46,665 nucleotides of DNA from an uncultured Rhodocyclaceae bacterium. GTDB lineage: Bacteria; Pseudomonadota; Gammaproteobacteria; Burkholderiales; Rhodocyclaceae. The DNA is taken from assembly GCA_900549295.1 (NCBI GenBank), contig URNG01000011.1, forward strand, positions 1 to 46,665, written 5' to 3'. Below are positions 23,373 through 31,469 of the stretch, piece by piece. The translations under genes and the position numbers were made by a program. The notes under the pieces are model-generated. The model did not search any database and had not been told where the DNA came from. It saw only the letters and a list, made by a program, of their open reading frames with translations. The stretch's first letter is position 1; each line of letters opens with the position of its first letter.

Positions 23373-24365
23373 ATGTCCTTCACTTCACAGATTCTGCTTG
23401 CGCCGATGGAAGGCCTGGCTGACCCGCTGATGCGCGAGGTGCTGACGGCCATTGGCGGCTACGACTGGGGAATCTGCGAATTCGTACGGGTGACGCAGAG
23501 CGTGCTGCCCCGGCGCACGTTTTTGCGCACTTGCCCGGAACTGCTGCAAGGCGCCCGTACGCTGGCGGGCACGCCGATGCGGGTGCAGTTGCTGGGTTCC
23601 GACCCGCATTTCATGGCCGCCAACGCGCGTCGGCTGGTGGAGTTGCAACCGGCGGGCATCGATCTGAATTTCGGCTGTCCGGCACCGACGGTATTCCGCC
23701 ATCGCGGCGGCTCGGCCTTGCTCGGCGAACCGCAGTTACTGCACGACATTGCCTGCGCGGTGCGCGCGGAAATTCCAACACGGGTGCCCTTTACCGCAAA
23801 AATGCGCCTGGGCATCAGCGACACGCAACTCGCGGTGGATTGCGCGCAAGCACTGGCGGCGGCAGGTATCGATGCCTTGATCGTGCATGGCCGGACCAAA
23901 GAGGACGGCTACAAACCCCCGGCGCGCTGGGCAGAGATTGCGCGGGTGGCGGCAGCGGTGCCGATCCCGGTGATCGCCAACGGCGAAGTGTGGACGTTGG
24001 CCGACTGGCAGCGGATTCGCGAGGAAAGCGCCTGCCGCGATGTGATGCTGGGGCGGGGCGCGCTGGCGGACCCCTTTCTCGCCCGGCGCATCCGGGGCGA
24101 GGTTATCGATGCGGCAACGGCCTGGACGCTGCTGCAACCCTGGCTGGCGCGTTACTGGCAAGGCGTGCGCCAGCGCGTGGTGCCGGAACATGCCGGCGGG
24201 CGCTTGAAGCAATGGCTGATGCTGCTGCGCCGGCATGCACCGCAGGCCGATGCGTTGTACCGGCAATTGCGCCCGGTCAAGGCGGCGGCGGATATTGATC
24301 GGCTGCTCGTTGCGGCGGGCATTCTGCCGGCGGATTTCAGGTTCGAGGCCAGCGATGCAGGCTGA
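23373..24365 (+). CDS. dusC: tRNA-dihydrouridine(16) synthase
   Basis: FMN enzyme that reduces uridine to dihydrouridine in the D-loop of tRNAs. 330 residues. It starts MSFTSQILLAPMEGLADPLM, with the DusC form of the flavin-binding loop (MEG), the catalytic cysteine in LNFGCPAPTVFRHRGGSALL, and IVHGRTKEDGYKPPA followed by IPVIANGEVW. ATG 23373 is chosen; the in-frame TTG 15 bases upstream is close to the -10. The 3' end overlaps the TrmB-like gene by 11 bases, so dusC, that gene and the cysteine-cluster gene form one operon. Confidence 0.94.
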   Translation: MSFTSQILLAPMEGLADPLMREVLTAIGGYDWGICEFVRVTQSVLPRRTFLRTCPELLQGARTLAGTPMRVQLLGSDPHFMAANARRLVELQPAGIDLNFGCPAPTVFRHRGGSALLGEPQLLHDIACAVRAEIPTRVPFTAKMRLGISDTQLAVDCAQALAAAGIDALIVHGRTKEDGYKPPARWAEIARVAAAVPIPVIANGEVWTLADWQRIREESACRDVMLGRGALADPFLARRIRGEVIDAATAWTLLQPWLARYWQGVRQRVVPEHAGGRLKQWLMLLRRHAPQADALYRQLRPVKAAADIDRLLVAAGILPADFRFEASDAG

Positions 24366-25020
24366 ATCGCGGGTGATTTCCAGTGCGCAGACGGATGTGC
24401 ATGCGGATTTGCGGAAACTGTTTGACCGCCACCTGGCGCAGCCCTGGCGCAAACCCTTCGCGGCATACAACGAGCGCGCCCTTGACGCGGCGCTGGCCGC
24501 GCATGCGGGCTGGAATGCCCATGCGCCGCTCGTGCTCGATGCCGGTTGTGGCGTCGGCTGGAGCACGCTGCATCTGGCGCGTGAATTTCCCGGACATTTC
24601 GTGATCGGTGTCGATCAATCGGCAGCGCGTCTGGAACGCGGCAAGCCGGAGCAATTGCCGGAAAACGCCGTGCTGGTGCGCGCCGATCTGGTCGATTTCT
24701 GGCGCTTGCTCGCCCGCGCCGGGGTGCGTCTGGATCGCCACTACAACCTGTATCCCAATCCCTGGCCGAAGATCGGCCATCTCTCCCGGCGCTGGCATGG
24801 GCATGCGGTGTTTCCGGTGTGGCGCGAGCTGGGCGGGATGCTCGAATGCCGCAGCAACTGGCGCGTCTACATCGAGGAAATGGCGCTGGCGCTGGGCTGG
24901 CTGGCCGCCTCGCCGGTGGCGGCAGAGCGCTATCGTCCGGCGCGGGGCATCACGCCTTTCGAGCAGAAATATCTGGCCTCTGGGCATGAATTGTGGCGTT
25001 GCCGGGTGCATCTTGGCTGA
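24355..25020 (+). CDS. TrmB-like SAM-dependent methyltransferase
   Basis: 221 residues. SAM-binding motif I is LVLDAGCGVGWSTLHLAREF, motif II is VIGVDQSAARLERG, and NLYPNPWPKIGHLSRRWHGH corresponds to the substrate-binding PDPWPK segment of tRNA (guanine-N7)-methyltransferase TrmB, with Asp replaced by Asn. Overall similarity to true TrmB is limited (for example, no conventional N-terminal region), so it may modify a different substrate. Being encoded with the tRNA modification gene dusC supports an RNA target. ATG 24355 overlaps dusC. It is followed by the cysteine-cluster gene, which overlaps its end. Confidence 0.8.
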   Translation: MQAESRVISSAQTDVHADLRKLFDRHLAQPWRKPFAAYNERALDAALAAHAGWNAHAPLVLDAGCGVGWSTLHLAREFPGHFVIGVDQSAARLERGKPEQLPENAVLVRADLVDFWRLLARAGVRLDRHYNLYPNPWPKIGHLSRRWHGHAVFPVWRELGGMLECRSNWRVYIEEMALALGWLAASPVAAERYRPARGITPFEQKYLASGHELWRCRVHLG

Positions 25021-25351
25021 GCGCGGCGTGGCTGAGACGAGCGACAGACTCTGCCAGGCCTGCGGTGCCTGCTGTGCGCGGTTTCGCGTGGATTTTCATC
25101 CGGCGGAACTGGCGGGTGGCCGCTTTGCCTGGGGCGCGGGGGTGCCGCTGGAAATGACCGTGCGCCTGACGCCGAATCTGGTGCGCATGTGCGGCACCGA
25201 TGCACAGCCGCCGCGCTGCGTGGCATTGGCAGGGGAAATCGGGCAGGCGGTACGGTGTACGATCTACGCCGAGCGCCCCTCGCCGTGCCGGGAATTCGAC
25301 ACCGAACATGAAGCCTGTGCGCGGGCACGGCGCTATTTTGGCTTGCTGTAA
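25013..25351 (+). CDS. YkgJ-family cysteine cluster protein
   Basis: A small protein, about 112 residues, with the YkgJ/zinc- or iron-cluster cysteine pattern: CQACGACCARF near the N-terminus, and later RCVALAGEIGQAVRCTIYAERPSPCREF. The cluster function is unknown. The start is uncertain: TTG 25013 is used here, but GTG 25028 and ATG 24986 are also in frame. It overlaps the end of the methyltransferase gene in another frame and is the last gene of the dusC operon. Confidence 0.8.
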   Translation: MAERGVAETSDRLCQACGACCARFRVDFHPAELAGGRFAWGAGVPLEMTVRLTPNLVRMCGTDAQPPRCVALAGEIGQAVRCTIYAERPSPCREFDTEHEACARARRYFGLL

Positions 25352-25444
25352 CACTATCGAGCTATAACCAACGTAATATTTGATACAGGCGGTTTAACAG
25401 GTAAGCTCGCCCGGATTCGGGAAAAACAGACAAAATCATTGAAA

Positions 25445-26290
25445 ATGGACGCAGTCGTAGACGAACAACAGATTGCCAGCTTGCTCAAGGGGGTGGATAT
25501 TCCGCCCCGTCCGGCGATTCTCACGGAACTGGACAAGGAGTTGCGCAAGGAAAATCCCAGCACGAGCGAGCTGGTGCGCCTGATTACGAGCGATGTGGCG
25601 CTGTCCGGGCACATCATGCAGGTGGCCAATTCGCCGGCATTTTCCGGGGCGACGCCCCTGTCGTCGATCAACCAGGCCTTGCAGTTTCTCGGCACCCGGC
25701 CGATTTTTTCCATGGTGGTGGCGCGCCTGCTGCGGGCGGCGCTGGACAGCAATCTGGGCGGCGGCCTGGAGCGGTTCTGGGAGAGCTCGACGCTGACGGC
25801 GAACCTGTGCGCCGAAATCGCCGATCGCCTGCGCTGTCTGCCGGTCGATACGGCCTACACCTTCGGTCTGTTTCACGATTGCGGCATCCCACTCCTGATG
25901 CGCCGTTTTCCCCAGACCAAATCGGTGCTGATGCAGGCCAATGCGGCGGAGGACGGCAAATTCACCCAGGTTGAAGATCGCCTGCTCGGGACCAATCACG
26001 CCGTGGTCGGTTATTTTCTGGCCCGCCGCTGGCGTTTGCCGGACGAGGTCGCCCAAGCCATCCTGCATCACCACGATTACGGCATTCTGCTGCGCCAGGG
26101 CGAGGTTTCACCAGTCACGCAGGCGCAGATCGCCGTCAATGTGCTGGCCGAGCATGCCATCCGTCTGCATGTGCAGGGCGAGAGCGAAAACGAATGGCCC
26201 AAGGCTGCGGCTGCGGTCTGCGCCTTCCTCGGCCTGTCGTTGGGCGGGGTGGACGATCTGATCGAAGATATGCGCGATTACATCCACTGA
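25445..26290 (+). CDS. HDOD-domain signalling protein
   Basis: 281 residues dominated by one HDOD domain. Segments such as LTELDKELRKENPSTSELVR and AFSGATPLSSINQALQFLGT (substrate-like loop) are typical; SMVVARLLRA and HDCGIPLLMRRFP follow, and HAVVGYFLARRWRLPDEVAQ ends the domain. HDOD proteins lack a complete HD phosphohydrolase site and act as scaffolds in c-di-GMP, motility or stress pathways. No partner domain is attached. A GGDEF-EAL gene lies 1.1 kb downstream on the opposite strand, but a link is only inference. ATG 25445 is used; an in-frame TTG lies two codons earlier. Confidence 0.88.
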   Translation: MDAVVDEQQIASLLKGVDIPPRPAILTELDKELRKENPSTSELVRLITSDVALSGHIMQVANSPAFSGATPLSSINQALQFLGTRPIFSMVVARLLRAALDSNLGGGLERFWESSTLTANLCAEIADRLRCLPVDTAYTFGLFHDCGIPLLMRRFPQTKSVLMQANAAEDGKFTQVEDRLLGTNHAVVGYFLARRWRLPDEVAQAILHHHDYGILLRQGEVSPVTQAQIAVNVLAEHAIRLHVQGESENEWPKAAAAVCAFLGLSLGGVDDLIEDMRDYIH

Positions 26291-26328
26291 GTCCACGGAC
26301 TCGCCTGAACGAAATCAGCCCATCCGTA

Positions 26329-27366
26329 TCACCGCACCAGATCGAGCAGTTTGGCGAAGGCTTCCGAAAACTGTTGCAGGCCGGTGCGTTGCAGCACTGC
26401 GCCGACGGTGTCGAGGTCGATGCCGAGCGCCGCGATGGCGGCGAGCTGGTGTTCCGTGCCGGCGGGGTCGGCGCTGAGGGTCGGCGCGGCCGAGCCGTGT
26501 TCGCGGAAGGCGAGGAGCGTTGCGTCGGGGACGGTGTTGACCGTGCCTTGACCGATCAGTTCTTCGACGTAGAGCACGTCGCGGTAGGCCGGATTCTTGG
26601 CGGAGGTGGAGGCCCACAGGAGCATCTGCGGCAGGGCGCCGCCCGGTAACGCCGGCTGCTGCTGCCAGTCGGCGTAGGCGCGCCGCGCCATGGCGATGGC
26701 GGTTTTGCCCTGCAGGGCGTGCGGCAATTCCGGGTCGAGCAGGCTGTCCAGGCGGCTGATGAAGACGCTGGCCACCGATGCGATGCGCTCCACGCTTTGC
26801 CCGGCTTGCCAGCGCTGCTCGATGCCCACGCGGTAAGCGGCCTGAACGGCAGCGAGTTGGGCGGGGGAAAAGATCAGGGTGACGTTGACGTTGATGCCTG
26901 CGGCAATGCAATCGCGGATGGCTTCGATCCCGGCAGGCGTTGCCGGGATTTTTATCATGGCGTTGGGGCGGGCGATCTCGTTCCACAGACGGTGCGCGGC
27001 TGCGACCGTTGCGGCGCGATCGAAGGCCAGGGCGGGAGAGACTTCGAAACTGACGAAACCGGCCTTGCCGGCAGTGGCTTGATAGGTCGGCAAAAACAGG
27101 TCGCAGGCTTTCTGCACATCGGGCAGCACCAGATTCTCAAAGCGGCGTTCGGCGTCCTGCGCGCTGCCTTTGAGGGTGGCCACCGCCGTCTGGTAGGCCG
27201 GGTCGGTGCGGATGGCGTTGTAGAAGATGGCCGGGTTGGAGGTGACGCCGGCAACGGCATCTTCCTCGATCCAGCGGGCCAGTTCGCCGGATTCGATGAG
27301 TTGGCGGGAAAGGTTGTCCAGCCAGATTTGCTGGCCCAGGGCGGAAACGGCGGCGATGCGTGACAT
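26329..27366 (-). CDS. tal: Transaldolase
   Basis: Pentose-phosphate pathway enzyme that moves a three-carbon unit between sugar phosphates. 345 residues, of the longer (Tal type 2-like) class. The start MSRIAAVSALGQQIWLDNLS and the segment AVAGVTSNPAIFYNA are typical; the Schiff-base lysine is in AMIKIPATPAGIEAI. ATG 27366 is used rather than the codon six residues earlier. It is flanked by the HDOD gene (convergent) and the GGDEF-EAL gene (same strand, 60 bases upstream), so it may be read from the upstream operon as well. Confidence 0.95.
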   Translation of the reverse strand: MSRIAAVSALGQQIWLDNLSRQLIESGELARWIEEDAVAGVTSNPAIFYNAIRTDPAYQTAVATLKGSAQDAERRFENLVLPDVQKACDLFLPTYQATAGKAGFVSFEVSPALAFDRAATVAAAHRLWNEIARPNAMIKIPATPAGIEAIRDCIAAGINVNVTLIFSPAQLAAVQAAYRVGIEQRWQAGQSVERIASVASVFISRLDSLLDPELPHALQGKTAIAMARRAYADWQQQPALPGGALPQMLLWASTSAKNPAYRDVLYVEELIGQGTVNTVPDATLLAFREHGSAAPTLSADPAGTEHQLAAIAALGIDLDTVGAVLQRTGLQQFSEAFAKLLDLVR

Positions 27367-27426
27367 GGTGAGGATGTGCGGCAAAAAGCCCGGAGTCTAG
27401 CAGGGCTGGGGGAAAGCGGCGGTGCA

Positions 27427-30117
27427 TCAGCAGGGTTTGCGGACGAACTCGGCGAAAACATCGGGGGGAAGCGGGCGGCTGGTGAGAAAACCCTGGTAGT
27501 AATCGCAGCCTTTGCCGCGCAGGAAGGCCAGTTGTTCTGGGGTTTCGACGCCCTCGGCCAGCACCTTGAGGCGCAGCGTGTGCGCCATGGCGATGATGGT
27601 GGCGGCGATTGCCATGTCGTCCTCGTGATGCGGGATGTCGCGTACGAAACTGCGGTCGATCTTCAGGGTGTCGAGCGGAAAGGATTTGAGATAGGAGAGC
27701 GAGGAGTAGCCCGTGCCGAAATCATCCACCGCGATGCGCACGCCAAGGGCGCGGATCTTGCGCAAGGTTTGATTCACTTCCTGGCGGTGCTGCATCAGCA
27801 CGCCTTCGGTGAGTTCGAGTTCCAGGTACTGGGCCGGAAAGCCGCTGTCCGAGAGCGCCGCGCTGACCTTGTCGACCAGATTGCCGTAGTGAAACTGGCG
27901 TGAGGAGACATTCACCGCAAGCGTCAGCGGCGGCAGGCCGGCATCGATCCAGGCGCGGCCCTGGCGGCAGGTTTCCTGCAGCACCCAGTCGCCGAGCGGG
28001 ACGATGAGCGTGCTTTGCTCGGCCAGCGGAATGAAATCGCTAGGCGGCATCAGCCCGAGTTCCGGGTCCTGCCAGCGGACCAGGGCTTCGGCACCGAAGA
28101 TGCGGCCGCTCTGCGTGTCGATCTGGGGCTGGAAATGCAGGCGCAGTTCCTGATTGCCGATGGCGCGGCGCAGGCGCGTTTCCAGGGCGATGCGCTGGCG
28201 GGCTTCCTGCGTCAGGCGTTCGGTGAAGAACTGGTAATGCCCGCGCCCTTCCGCCTTGGCGCGGTAGAGCGCGGCGTCGGCCTGCTGCAGCAGTTCTTCC
28301 ATGCTGCTGCCGTGCTCCGGATAAAGCGCGATGCCGATGCTGCAGCCGACGGCGACCTCGCTGCCATTGGGGAGTTCGATGTTCTCTTCGACCAGTTGGG
28401 CGATGTCTTCGGCGAGTTTGGCAGCGTCGTCCGGATGCGCCAGGTTCTCGATGAGAATGGTGAATTCGTCGCCGCCCAGGCGGCTGACGGTATCGGTGCC
28501 GCGCACGCGCTGTCCGAGGCGTTCGGCGATCTGCTTGAGCAGCGCGTCGCCCATGGCGTGGCCGAAGCTGTCGTTGATGTCCTTGAAGTGATCCAGATCG
28601 AGCATCAACAGGGCCAAGCCGGCTTCTTCGCGCTGCGCGCGCGACAAGGCGTGTTCCAGGCGGATGCGCAGCAGCAGGCGGTTGCCCAGGCCGGTCAGCG
28701 CGTCGTGGTGCGCCATGTGTTCGAGCTTGGCTTCCGAGGCTTTCAGGCCGGAAATGTCGGCATGGAAGGCAACGTAGTGCAGGATATTGTCCAGATCGTC
28801 GCGGATGGCGTTGATCGAAAGCAGTAGCGGGTACTCGCTACCGTCCTTGTGGCGGTTCCAGGTTTCGCCCTGCCAGTAACCCTTGCCGTGCAAGGCTTGC
28901 TGAATGTTGTGGTGCGCCTCGGGCAGGCGGTCGACCGAGCGCAGCAGGGCCGGGCTCTGGCCAAGCAGTTCGTCCGCGCTGTAGCCGCTCAGGCGGCAGA
29001 GGGCAGGATTGACGCGGATGATGCGCTGCTGCGGATCGGTGACCATGATGCCTTCGCGGCTGCTTTCGAAGACGTTGGTCGCCAGTAGTCCTTGCAGGTG
29101 GGCGGCGTGGCGCTCGCTGATGTCGCGCGAGAGAACGATGAAGGTGCTTTCCTGGCCCGCGACGGCGCGTTTGCGCGCGACTGAAAGCTCGAACCAGCGC
29201 GGGTTGCCGCCTGTGTCGAGCATAATCTGCCGGCCGTGCGAGCTGCCTTGCAATGCGGCTTCTTCGATGGCTGCGAGCAAGGTGTCGGCGGCCGGGCGGG
29301 GCAGCACGTCGTGGGCGAGCCGTCCGAGCAGGGTTTCTTTCTCGCGTGCCAGCAGTTTTTCATCCTGTACGGCAATGTTCAGGTAACGGCCTTCCCGGTC
29401 AAATTCGAAGAGAATGTCGGGAACGGCTTGCAGGGTGGCCTGCAGGTCGTTGGCCAGAATGCGCAAAGGCCGCCCGAAACGGCGGCTCAGGGCGCGTACC
29501 AGGACAATGCCAATGGCCATCAGGCCGAGCACGAGCAGGGCAATGAGCATGCCGCCCTGGCGTATGGCAGCCGTGCGCGAAGCTTCCGAGAGGCCGACTT
29601 GTATGACCCCCTGAATGGCGTGATCGAAACCGGCCTGGTAGGGCAGCGTCACTTCGCGCAGGCTTTCCTCATGGTAGGCGATGGTGCGCGAATCCGGTTT
29701 GCGGGTGCGCATGACGTTCTGGTTGCTGGCCTGCGTTTCGGCTGGCAGGGCTCGATCATTTTGCGCCGGGTCGCTGTGGGCGATGATGCGCCCGTCCGGG
29801 CTGGCAATCAGCAGGTAGCGGATTTCCGGGTGTTGTTTGTGGATTTCTTCCAGCAGCAGACGCGTCTGGTATTTGCCGGAGAAGCCGATGCGGCTGACGG
29901 ATTCGGCCAGGATGCCGGTGAGCAGGGTGGAGAGTTTTTCTTCTTCCTGATGGACCACGCGCTGGAGCAGGAAATTGCCCGCCAGCAGCACGACGGTCAT
30001 CAAAACCAGAATGACGGCCCCAAAGGCAAAGGCCAGGCGGCGGTTGAAATTGCGGAACTGCAGCGAACCGAGCGTGGGCTTTTTGTGCAAGGAGGGGCTG
30101 CCGGTGTCCTGACTCAT
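27427..30117 (-). CDS. Membrane PAS-GGDEF-EAL protein (cyclic di-GMP turnover)
   Basis: 896 residues. Two membrane segments (about 30-52 and 190-210) flank a periplasmic domain of about 135 residues. Two PAS domains follow (AVPDILFEFDREGRYLNIAV, and one starting FESSREGIMVTDPQQRIIRV), then GGDEF with an intact RLGGDEFTIL (about residue 547), then EAL with GAEALVRWQD (about residue 676), DDFGTGYSSL and KIDRSFVRDI. Both the cyclase and phosphodiesterase motifs appear intact, so the net activity is not predictable. The start overlaps the stop of the binding-protein gene as ATGA, so the two proteins are made together. The periplasmic domain is the likely docking site for that binding protein. Confidence 0.95.
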   Translation of the reverse strand: MSQDTGSPSLHKKPTLGSLQFRNFNRRLAFAFGAVILVLMTVVLLAGNFLLQRVVHQEEEKLSTLLTGILAESVSRIGFSGKYQTRLLLEEIHKQHPEIRYLLIASPDGRIIAHSDPAQNDRALPAETQASNQNVMRTRKPDSRTIAYHEESLREVTLPYQAGFDHAIQGVIQVGLSEASRTAAIRQGGMLIALLVLGLMAIGIVLVRALSRRFGRPLRILANDLQATLQAVPDILFEFDREGRYLNIAVQDEKLLAREKETLLGRLAHDVLPRPAADTLLAAIEEAALQGSSHGRQIMLDTGGNPRWFELSVARKRAVAGQESTFIVLSRDISERHAAHLQGLLATNVFESSREGIMVTDPQQRIIRVNPALCRLSGYSADELLGQSPALLRSVDRLPEAHHNIQQALHGKGYWQGETWNRHKDGSEYPLLLSINAIRDDLDNILHYVAFHADISGLKASEAKLEHMAHHDALTGLGNRLLLRIRLEHALSRAQREEAGLALLMLDLDHFKDINDSFGHAMGDALLKQIAERLGQRVRGTDTVSRLGGDEFTILIENLAHPDDAAKLAEDIAQLVEENIELPNGSEVAVGCSIGIALYPEHGSSMEELLQQADAALYRAKAEGRGHYQFFTERLTQEARQRIALETRLRRAIGNQELRLHFQPQIDTQSGRIFGAEALVRWQDPELGLMPPSDFIPLAEQSTLIVPLGDWVLQETCRQGRAWIDAGLPPLTLAVNVSSRQFHYGNLVDKVSAALSDSGFPAQYLELELTEGVLMQHRQEVNQTLRKIRALGVRIAVDDFGTGYSSLSYLKSFPLDTLKIDRSFVRDIPHHEDDMAIAATIIAMAHTLRLKVLAEGVETPEQLAFLRGKGCDYYQGFLTSRPLPPDVFAEFVRKPC

Positions 30118-31160
30118 GGGTTGTGTTGCGGCTGGTTGTTCCAGATGGGTTGCGCCGATGGCCAGTTTTTGCGGAAGCTGGGCGGAATCGGCCCCTGCCA
30201 GCCGGGGTAGGCGCTCAAGGTTTCGCGGGTGACGGGAAATACCGGGATCAGCGTGTGCTGCGGCACCGTGCGCCCGCGGGCGAGCGCCTCGGCATGGCGC
30301 ATGGCCTGCGCGCCGAGCGGGCCGCAGAACTGGGCGGAGTCGATGTAGGTCAGCCGGCCGGCGCGGATGTTTTCCACCGATTGCGGGTCGCCGTCGATGC
30401 TGGCAACCATGATTTCATGCCGCCCCGCCTCGAAGAGCGCCTCCACGATAGCCAGACCGCCGCCATCGTTGACGGTGAACACGGCGTCGATGCTGTCGGG
30501 CGCAGGAAAATCGCGCAGCATGACGGCGGCAGCAGCGCGCCCTTCGGCGGGCTGCACGGCTTCGTAACGGCGCAGGATCTGATAGCTGCGCTTGCGTTCG
30601 CGCAAGGCATCGAGAAAGCCTTCCAGGCGCTCGACGGTGGATGAAACGTGCGGGTATTCCACCAGCACGAGCCGCAGGGTTTTGCCCGGCGGAAACTGCG
30701 CGGCGAGGTATTCGCCATCGAGATACCCCGCCTGGCGGTTGTCCGAAGTGACGTAGGCCGCCAGTTTGCCGCCGCTGATATATTGATCGTAAGCCACCAC
30801 CGGGATGCCGGCTGCATTGGCGGCGCGCAGCGGCTGGGCGAGCGCCGCGTTGTCGGTCGGCTGGACGATGATGACGGCGGGGCGCAAGGCGACGAGTTCG
30901 TTCATCTGGGCGATCTGGCGCTCGATGCCCTCGGGGCCGTCGCCCGCGACTCTGGGAATCAGTTCCAGCAGCGGCTGGCCGCTCGCCCTGGCCTGCGCAT
31001 TGAGACGTTTTGCTTCGGCCTCCAGCCCCTGGCGCATGGCAACCTGGCCGGGAATGCTCATGGACCAGTACAGAACACCGATGCGTAAAGCCTCCGCTGC
31101 CTGAGCGGCATGGCCCATGAACAGCAACAGGATGGATAACAGCAATCGACGATATTGCAT
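30114..31160 (-). CDS. Periplasmic sugar-binding-type (type 1) substrate-binding protein
   Basis: 348 residues with a cleaved signal peptide (LLLFMGHAAQA, then AEALRIGV). Two-lobed type 1 periplasmic-binding fold of the ribose/LuxP class: RIGVLYWSMSIPGQVAMRQG, AVIIVQPTDNAALAQPLRAA, NAAGIPVVAYDQYISGGKLA and later IDAVFTVNDGGGLAIV. No ABC permease or ATPase gene is adjacent, so it is not a classical transporter part. Its 3' end is coupled to the membrane GGDEF-EAL gene, which suggests a LuxP/LuxQ-like pair in which ligand binding controls cyclic di-GMP. The ribosome binding site TAGGAGGG lies just before ATG 31160. Confidence 0.9.
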   Translation of the reverse strand: MQYRRLLLSILLLFMGHAAQAAEALRIGVLYWSMSIPGQVAMRQGLEAEAKRLNAQARASGQPLLELIPRVAGDGPEGIERQIAQMNELVALRPAVIIVQPTDNAALAQPLRAANAAGIPVVAYDQYISGGKLAAYVTSDNRQAGYLDGEYLAAQFPPGKTLRLVLVEYPHVSSTVERLEGFLDALRERKRSYQILRRYEAVQPAEGRAAAAVMLRDFPAPDSIDAVFTVNDGGGLAIVEALFEAGRHEIMVASIDGDPQSVENIRAGRLTYIDSAQFCGPLGAQAMRHAEALARGRTVPQHTLIPVFPVTRETLSAYPGWQGPIPPSFRKNWPSAQPIWNNQPQHNP

Positions 31161-31184
31161 CTATGGCCCTCCTAGGACAGGCGG

Positions 31185-31190
31185 ATTATA
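31185..31190 (-). promoter_or_regulatory. -10 (TATAAT) of the binding-protein/GGDEF-EAL operon
   Basis: TATAAT on the minus strand, 25 bases before the ATG, with AGGAGG at 31175-31167 between them. The -35 is not recognisable. It lies in a 309-base divergent region (31161-31469) that also carries the acnB promoter; nothing else is visible there. Confidence 0.55.
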
Positions 31191-31306
31191 TAAACGAAAA
31201 CGCTGGATGGGCCGCTGCTTTCGGCCGGTGCGTCATAGTGTTGCGGATTTTTGTTGTGGTTCTTGTGGCTACAGGGGCGGCGGATGCGTGTATCTTGGAG
31301 TAGCGT

Positions 31307-31336
31307 TTGGGTGATCTAACATATAAAATATATAAG
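31307..31336 (+). promoter_or_regulatory. Candidate acnB promoter
   Basis: TTGGGT (31307-31312), 18-base spacer, TATAAG (31331-31336) in the most AT-rich stretch of the region. This gives a leader of about 130 bases before the GTG start of acnB. A second candidate -10 (TAAAAT) is at 31395-31400. Confidence 0.4.
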
Positions 31337-31469
31337 ACCTGCGCGCCGTTGCCTTTTGCTTTGCCGCAAACCTGCTGCCGCGCCGCGAACGTCGTAAAAT
31401 CTGCCCTCTGTTTTGCTGAGTTCTCCTTGGGTTAATCCCCTACTCAACCCCCTACGAAAGGAAGTCGCC

